The notes beneath the pieces were generated by a model, which had not been told where the DNA came from, made no database searches, and saw only the letters and a list, made by a program, of their open reading frames with translations. Positions 60,186 through 64,000 of a stretch of DNA of 64,000 nt are shown here, one piece after another. Numbering within the stretch: position 1 is the first letter of the stretch; each line of letters opens with the position of its first letter. A program made the translations under genes and the position numbers. This DNA comes from Paraburkholderia saeva (GTDB taxonomy: Bacteria; Pseudomonadota; Gammaproteobacteria; Burkholderiales; Burkholderiaceae), in NCBI RefSeq assembly GCF_907164555.1, contig NZ_CAJQZC010000008.1:124001-188000 (forward strand). The letters are read 5' to 3'.

Positions 60186-61622
60186 GTGAGCGAAGTGTCG
60201 GGTATCGGACTGAACGCGCTACTGGCGCGCGTGCCTTCAGTCGAGCGCTTGATGTCGTCGGCGCTCATGCAACCGTCCATCGACGCATACGGCCGTACCC
60301 AGGTGCTGGCCGCCGTTCGCGCGACGCTGGACGAGCGCCGCAAACAGATCCAGTCGGAACCGGTGCGCGCGAGCGCCGCTTCGCTCGACGAGGCGGATAT
60401 CGCCAGCGACGTCGCCCGCATGCTCGCCCAACGCGCGCAAAGCCACGTGCGTGCCGTGTTCAATCTGACCGGCACCGTGCTGCACACGAACCTCGGTCGC
60501 GCATTGTTGCCTGACGCCGCCGTGCGCGCCGTCGTCGACGCAATGACGCACCCCGTCAACCTCGAATTCGATCTGGAAGCAGGGAGCCGCGGCGATCGCG
60601 ACGATCTCATCGACGACCTGATCTGCGAGCTCACGGGCGCCGAAGCTGCCACCATCGTGAACAACAACGCAGCCGCGGTACTGCTCACGCTCGCTGCATT
60701 GGCTTCAAGGAAAGAAGTCATCGTATCCCGAGGCGAACTGGTGGAGATCGGCGGCGCGTTCCGGATCCCCGACATCATGAGCCGTGCCGGTGCGCGGCTG
60801 CGCGAAGTCGGCACGACCAATCGCACGCATCTGAAGGATTACGAGGAAGCGATCGGCGCGCGCACGGCGATGCTCATGAAAGTGCATTGCAGCAACTACG
60901 CAATCAATGGCTTCACCAAAGCGGTCGAACTCGATGCGCTCGCGCCGCTCGCGCGGGCGCATGGCCTGCCGGTCGCAGTCGATCTAGGCAGCGGCACGCT
61001 TGTCGATCTCGCGCAATGGGGGCTGCCTCGCGAGCCAACCGTACGCGAGACGATCGCCGCTGGCGCCGACCTTGTCACGTTTAGCGGCGACAAGCTGCTA
61101 GGCGGACCGCAGGCGGGGATCATCGCCGGGCGCAAAGACCTGATTGCACGGATCAGGAAGCATCCCCTCAAGCGCGCATTGCGCGTCGGCAAGCTGACGC
61201 TTGCGGCGCTAGAGCCCGTGCTGCGCCTTTATCAGGCGCCGGAATTTCTGCGTGAACGTCTGACGACGCTGCGTTTGCTCACACGCCCCGCAACCGAAAT
61301 ACGTGCCGCCGCCGAGCGTGTGATGCCGGCCCTGCAACAGGCACTGGGCGAACGGTATAGCGTATCCATCGAGCCGGTGTTCAGCCAGATCGGTAGCGGC
61401 GCGCTGCCGGTCGACCAGTTGCCGGGGTATGGCCTTGTTGTGCGCAGTGTGTCCGGCAAGCGCAGCGGCAGTGCGCTGCTAAAACTGGAAAAGAGCCTGC
61501 GCGCACTGCCCAGGCCAGTCATCGGCCGTATTGCGGACGACGCGCTCCGGCTCGATCTGCGTTGTCTCGAAGCCGGGGATGAAGCGCGCTTCATCGCCCA
61601 ATGTGCGGAGTTGCGCGCGTGA
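60186..61622 (+). CDS. selA: L-seryl-tRNA(Sec) selenium transferase
   Basis: 478 residues from the GTG seven bases after GGAGA; the ATG at 60144 lies inside fdhE and would add residues not seen in SelA. Motifs: GRTQVLAAVRATLDERR, FNLTGTVLHTNLGRALLP, NNNAAAVLLTLAALAS, EIGGAFRIPDIM, and the PLP lysine in FSGDKLLGGPQAG (K303). SelA converts seryl-tRNA(Sec) to selenocysteyl-tRNA with selenophosphate. It is coupled to selB by a 4-base overlap (GTGA). Confidence 0.95.
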   Translation: MSEVSGIGLNALLARVPSVERLMSSALMQPSIDAYGRTQVLAAVRATLDERRKQIQSEPVRASAASLDEADIASDVARMLAQRAQSHVRAVFNLTGTVLHTNLGRALLPDAAVRAVVDAMTHPVNLEFDLEAGSRGDRDDLIDDLICELTGAEAATIVNNNAAAVLLTLAALASRKEVIVSRGELVEIGGAFRIPDIMSRAGARLREVGTTNRTHLKDYEEAIGARTAMLMKVHCSNYAINGFTKAVELDALAPLARAHGLPVAVDLGSGTLVDLAQWGLPREPTVRETIAAGADLVTFSGDKLLGGPQAGIIAGRKDLIARIRKHPLKRALRVGKLTLAALEPVLRLYQAPEFLRERLTTLRLLTRPATEIRAAAERVMPALQQALGERYSVSIEPVFSQIGSGALPVDQLPGYGLVVRSVSGKRSGSALLKLEKSLRALPRPVIGRIADDALRLDLRCLEAGDEARFIAQCAELRA

Positions 61623-63541
61623 TCGTGGGCACCGCAGGTCATATCGATCATGGCAAGACGACGCTCGTGCGCGCGTTGACGGGTGTGGATACTGACCGTC
61701 TCAAGGAAGAGAAAGCGCGCGGCATTTCGATCGAACTTGGCTATGCCTATACTCCGCTCGACAATGGCGATGTGCTCGGTCTGATCGACGTGCCGGGACA
61801 CGAGAAGCTCGTCCACACCATGACTGCCGGCGCTTGTGGTATCGACTTCGCGTTGCTCGTGATTGCAGCGGACGACGGCGTCATGCCACAAACGCGCGAG
61901 CATCTGGCGATCCTTCAACTACTCGGCGTCGGGCGCGGCGCGGTCGCGCTCACGAAGATCGATCGTGTTGATGCCGCGAGACTGGCGGAAGTTCGCAGTG
62001 AAATCACGGCGTTTCTCGCACCGACTCCGTTGGCCGATGCACCCTTCTTCGAAACCAACGCGACGCGGGCGGACGATCCGGGCGTGGCTGCACTGAATGC
62101 CCATCTCCGCTCGACCGCGACCCAGTGGAGTGCGCGTCGTGACGACGGTCTGTTTCGTCTTGCCGTCGACCGTGTGTTTACGCTGGCCGGGCAGGGCACG
62201 ATTGTCACTGGGACCGTTTTCTCAGGCAAGGTCGCGACGGGTGAAACCATGCTGCTCGCGCCTGCGGGCGTGCCAGTGCGCGTGCGCAGCATCCATGCGC
62301 AGAACCGCGCGACGGATCTCGGGCATGCGGGTCAGCGATGTGCGCTGAATCTCGCCGGCATCGACAAGGACGCCATTTCCCGCGGCGACTGGATTGTCGA
62401 TGCGCGTCTTGCCGCAACATCGGAACGGCTCGACGTCGAACTGACCTTGCTACCGGGGGCAGGCATCACGTTGCAGCATTGGGCGCCGTTGCACGTTCAC
62501 CTGGGCACGACGCATCAGGTTGCGCACGTCGCGCTACTCGATGGCGACGATCTGGTTGCGGGCAGCCGCGCACGCGTACAACTTGTGTTCGACAGGCCAC
62601 TCGTCGCGCTGTCGGGCGATCGCTTCGTCGTGCGCAACGCGCAGGCGACGCGTACCGTGGGCGGCGGTCGCGTGCTCGATCCGTTTGGCCCCGGGCGCAA
62701 ACGTCGTACGCCGGAGCGCCGCGCGTGGCTCGATGCGCTGACGGCATGGCTTGACGAAGCGCGCATCGATGCGATGCTCGCGCAATCGCCACGCGGTATG
62801 CAGCGCTCCACGCTCATGCATCTCACGGGCCTGCCATTACACGCGCTGCAATTGCCTGACGACGCAATCGAAATACCGCTTCACGGCAAGACGGCCGACG
62901 ATGCGTTCATCGTCTTGCGTCGGCATATCGAAGACATGCAGCAGCGGACCCTCGACGCCTTGAGGCGTTTTCATGCGCGCTCGCCCGACGAGCAGGGGCC
63001 AGACGCGGCACGTCTGCGACGAATCGCAGCGCCGCTATGGCACGATTCATTGTGGCGCGCGTTGATCGAGACGATGCTGACGGACCATGCGATCGTCCGA
63101 AGCGGCCCCTGGCTGCATTTGCCGGACCACGCGGTGACGCTCGATGAATCTGAACAGGCGCTCGCGGTTCTTCTTTTGCCACTGGTTGAGAAAGGACGCT
63201 TCGATCCACCATGGGTTCGAGATCTTGCGAGCCAGTTGAGCGAATCCGAGGAACGGATCAGGCAGTTGATGCGAAAACTCGCGCGACAAGGCGACGTGCA
63301 CCAGGTCGTGCGCGATCTGTTTTATCACCATGGTGTTGTGCGCGAGATGGCAAACATCGTGGGCGAAATTGCCCGATTGCATGAAGGCAAGGTGAATGCC
63401 GCAGCGTTTCGCGACGCAACGGGGCTTGGCCGCAAGCGGTCAATCCAGATTCTGGAGTTCTTTGATCGCGTTGGATATACTCGCTTCCACCGCGATGTTC
63501 ATCTGTTGCGTATCGACAGTCGCCTGCTCGATGGGTTTTAG
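61619..63541 (+). CDS. selB: Selenocysteine-specific elongation factor
   Basis: 640 residues from a GTG overlapping the selA stop. The GTPase domain shows IVGTAGHIDHGKTTLVRALTG with the rest of G1, then IDVPGHEKLVHTM (G3) and LTKIDRV (G4). Domains II-III follow (TGTVFSGKVATGETM). The C-terminal half contains winged-helix repeats, which bind SECIS RNA. It delivers Sec-tRNA to UGA codons followed by the hairpin, as in fdnG here. The tRNA-Sec gene lies 31 bases downstream. Confidence 0.95.
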   Translation: MIVGTAGHIDHGKTTLVRALTGVDTDRLKEEKARGISIELGYAYTPLDNGDVLGLIDVPGHEKLVHTMTAGACGIDFALLVIAADDGVMPQTREHLAILQLLGVGRGAVALTKIDRVDAARLAEVRSEITAFLAPTPLADAPFFETNATRADDPGVAALNAHLRSTATQWSARRDDGLFRLAVDRVFTLAGQGTIVTGTVFSGKVATGETMLLAPAGVPVRVRSIHAQNRATDLGHAGQRCALNLAGIDKDAISRGDWIVDARLAATSERLDVELTLLPGAGITLQHWAPLHVHLGTTHQVAHVALLDGDDLVAGSRARVQLVFDRPLVALSGDRFVVRNAQATRTVGGGRVLDPFGPGRKRRTPERRAWLDALTAWLDEARIDAMLAQSPRGMQRSTLMHLTGLPLHALQLPDDAIEIPLHGKTADDAFIVLRRHIEDMQQRTLDALRRFHARSPDEQGPDAARLRRIAAPLWHDSLWRALIETMLTDHAIVRSGPWLHLPDHAVTLDESEQALAVLLLPLVEKGRFDPPWVRDLASQLSESEERIRQLMRKLARQGDVHQVVRDLFYHHGVVREMANIVGEIARLHEGKVNAAAFRDATGLGRKRSIQILEFFDRVGYTRFHRDVHLLRIDSRLLDGF

Positions 63542-63572
63542 ACGTCGCGTGGTGCGTGGTCAGTTTACCGAA

Positions 63573-63668
63573 GGAAGGCATTCGCATCCGGTGGTGCGGC
63601 TGGGCTTCAAACCCAGTAGGGGGTGTCAGACACTCCCTGGTCGGTTCGACTCCGGCGGCCTTCCGCCA
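63573..63668 (+). tRNA. selC: tRNA-Sec (anticodon TCA), CCA encoded
   Basis: The long acceptor stem GGAAGGCA pairs with GGCCTTCC (seven Watson-Crick pairs, then an A-G mismatch). The D arm is CGCA-TCCGGTGG-TGCG. The anticodon stem/loop CTGGG-CTTCAAA-CCCAG has TCA at 63607-63609. There is a long extra arm (GGGGGTGTC/GACACTCCC) and a T arm GTCGG-TTCGACT-CCGGC. The 96-base size and extra arm are typical of bacterial selC. Confidence 0.95.
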
Positions 63669-63995
63669 CAAGGAGGAATCGACAACGACACGGGACCAGT
63701 CCATCCGGTCGGCCTCGCGTAGCTTTGCGAGCAGGACCTCGCGCAGCCGATCCCAGGCGCCGGCGGCTTGCCAGTCGCGCCGACGGCGCCAGCTACTCAT
63801 GCCGCTGCCGCAGTCCATCTCACGAGGCAGCAGGTTCCAGCGCACGCCCGTCAGCAGGATGCACAGGATGCCCGAGAGTAGCGCACGATCATCGAGCGGC
63901 TTGCGCCCTGGATAACGGCTTCGCCTTGGTTTCGCCGGAGGCAGCAACGGTTCGATGAGTGCCCAAAGTTCGTCGTCGAGTTTGGGTTTAGCCAT
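63669..63995 (-). pseudogene. IS5-family transposase, N-terminal remnant
   Basis: The minus-strand reading starts AKPKLDDELWALIEPLLPP and continues through YPGRKPLDDRALLSGILCILLTGVRW cut in pieces, NLLPREM and LREADRMDW to VVVDSS, about 108 codons. This is the N-terminal part of an IS5/IS402-type transposase. Just where the family would continue with its catalytic half, the sequence becomes the complement of tRNA-Sec (63668 and below). So the catalytic DDE end is lost and the element ends at the tRNA 3' end. Its left terminal repeat, if any, is outside the window or deleted. Confidence 0.85.
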
Positions 63996-64000
63996 GTCCC

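Overview
The window looks like a chromosomal segment of a Burkholderiales bacterium, most likely Paraburkholderia, Caballeronia or a close relative. This rests on high GC content with strong third-position GC, a Burkholderia-type trimeric porin, a DUF3331 protein, a phasin for polyhydroxyalkanoate granules, an HU protein with an Ala/Lys-rich tail, and many LysR, MarR and MocR regulators. No database search was run; every name comes from reading the translated sequence.

Layout. 0-6 kb: the end of a protocatechuate branch (pcaD, pcaC), then an ABC importer with a fused LivH-LivM permease. 6-22 kb: accessory metabolism, namely an omega-aminotransferase with a divergent MocR regulator, a LysE exporter, a ClpP-like/LprI fusion, a methyltransferase with a membrane protein, a hydroxypyruvate isomerase-like protein, two LysR regulators, an esterase, an orphan ABC ATPase, an AhpD-like protein, a P450 and a phasin. 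22-31 kb: peptide-ligase/transglutaminase locus A (zinc metallopeptidase; transglutaminase-DUF2126 amidoligase; circularly permuted ATP-grasp fused to alpha-E; transglutaminase). 31-36 kb: a DUF3331/AhpD-like pair and a 1289-residue regulator with DNA-binding domains at both ends. 36-45 kb: two MarR paralogues and an EmrA-EmrB-outer-membrane efflux operon sharing one 12-bp operator core, then a thiolase, a ketopantoate reductase-like protein and a second MocR regulator. 45-51 kb: the HU-like protein, then locus B (separate ATP-grasp, alpha-E and transglutaminase genes, followed by the proteasome-like protease Anbu). 51-54 kb: a porin and a YihY-family membrane protein. 54-63.7 kb: a selenocysteine formate dehydrogenase (fdnG, fdxH, gamma subunit), a 592-bp palindromic repeat, fdhE, selA, selB and tRNA-Sec. 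The right edge holds a truncated IS5-type transposase starting directly after tRNA-Sec.

How the genes work together. The last 10 kb is a nearly self-contained selenocysteine module: the enzyme needing Sec, its maturation factor, and the Sec synthase, elongation factor and tRNA. Loci A and B are two versions, 16 kb apart, of the little-characterised ATP-grasp/alpha-E/transglutaminase system. Only B carries Anbu, and only A carries the DUF2126 amidoligase and the neighbouring metallopeptidase. By family logic they should form and cut amide bonds on unknown peptides or proteins. They are the best candidates for an undescribed system, together with the double-ended regulator at 32-36 kb.
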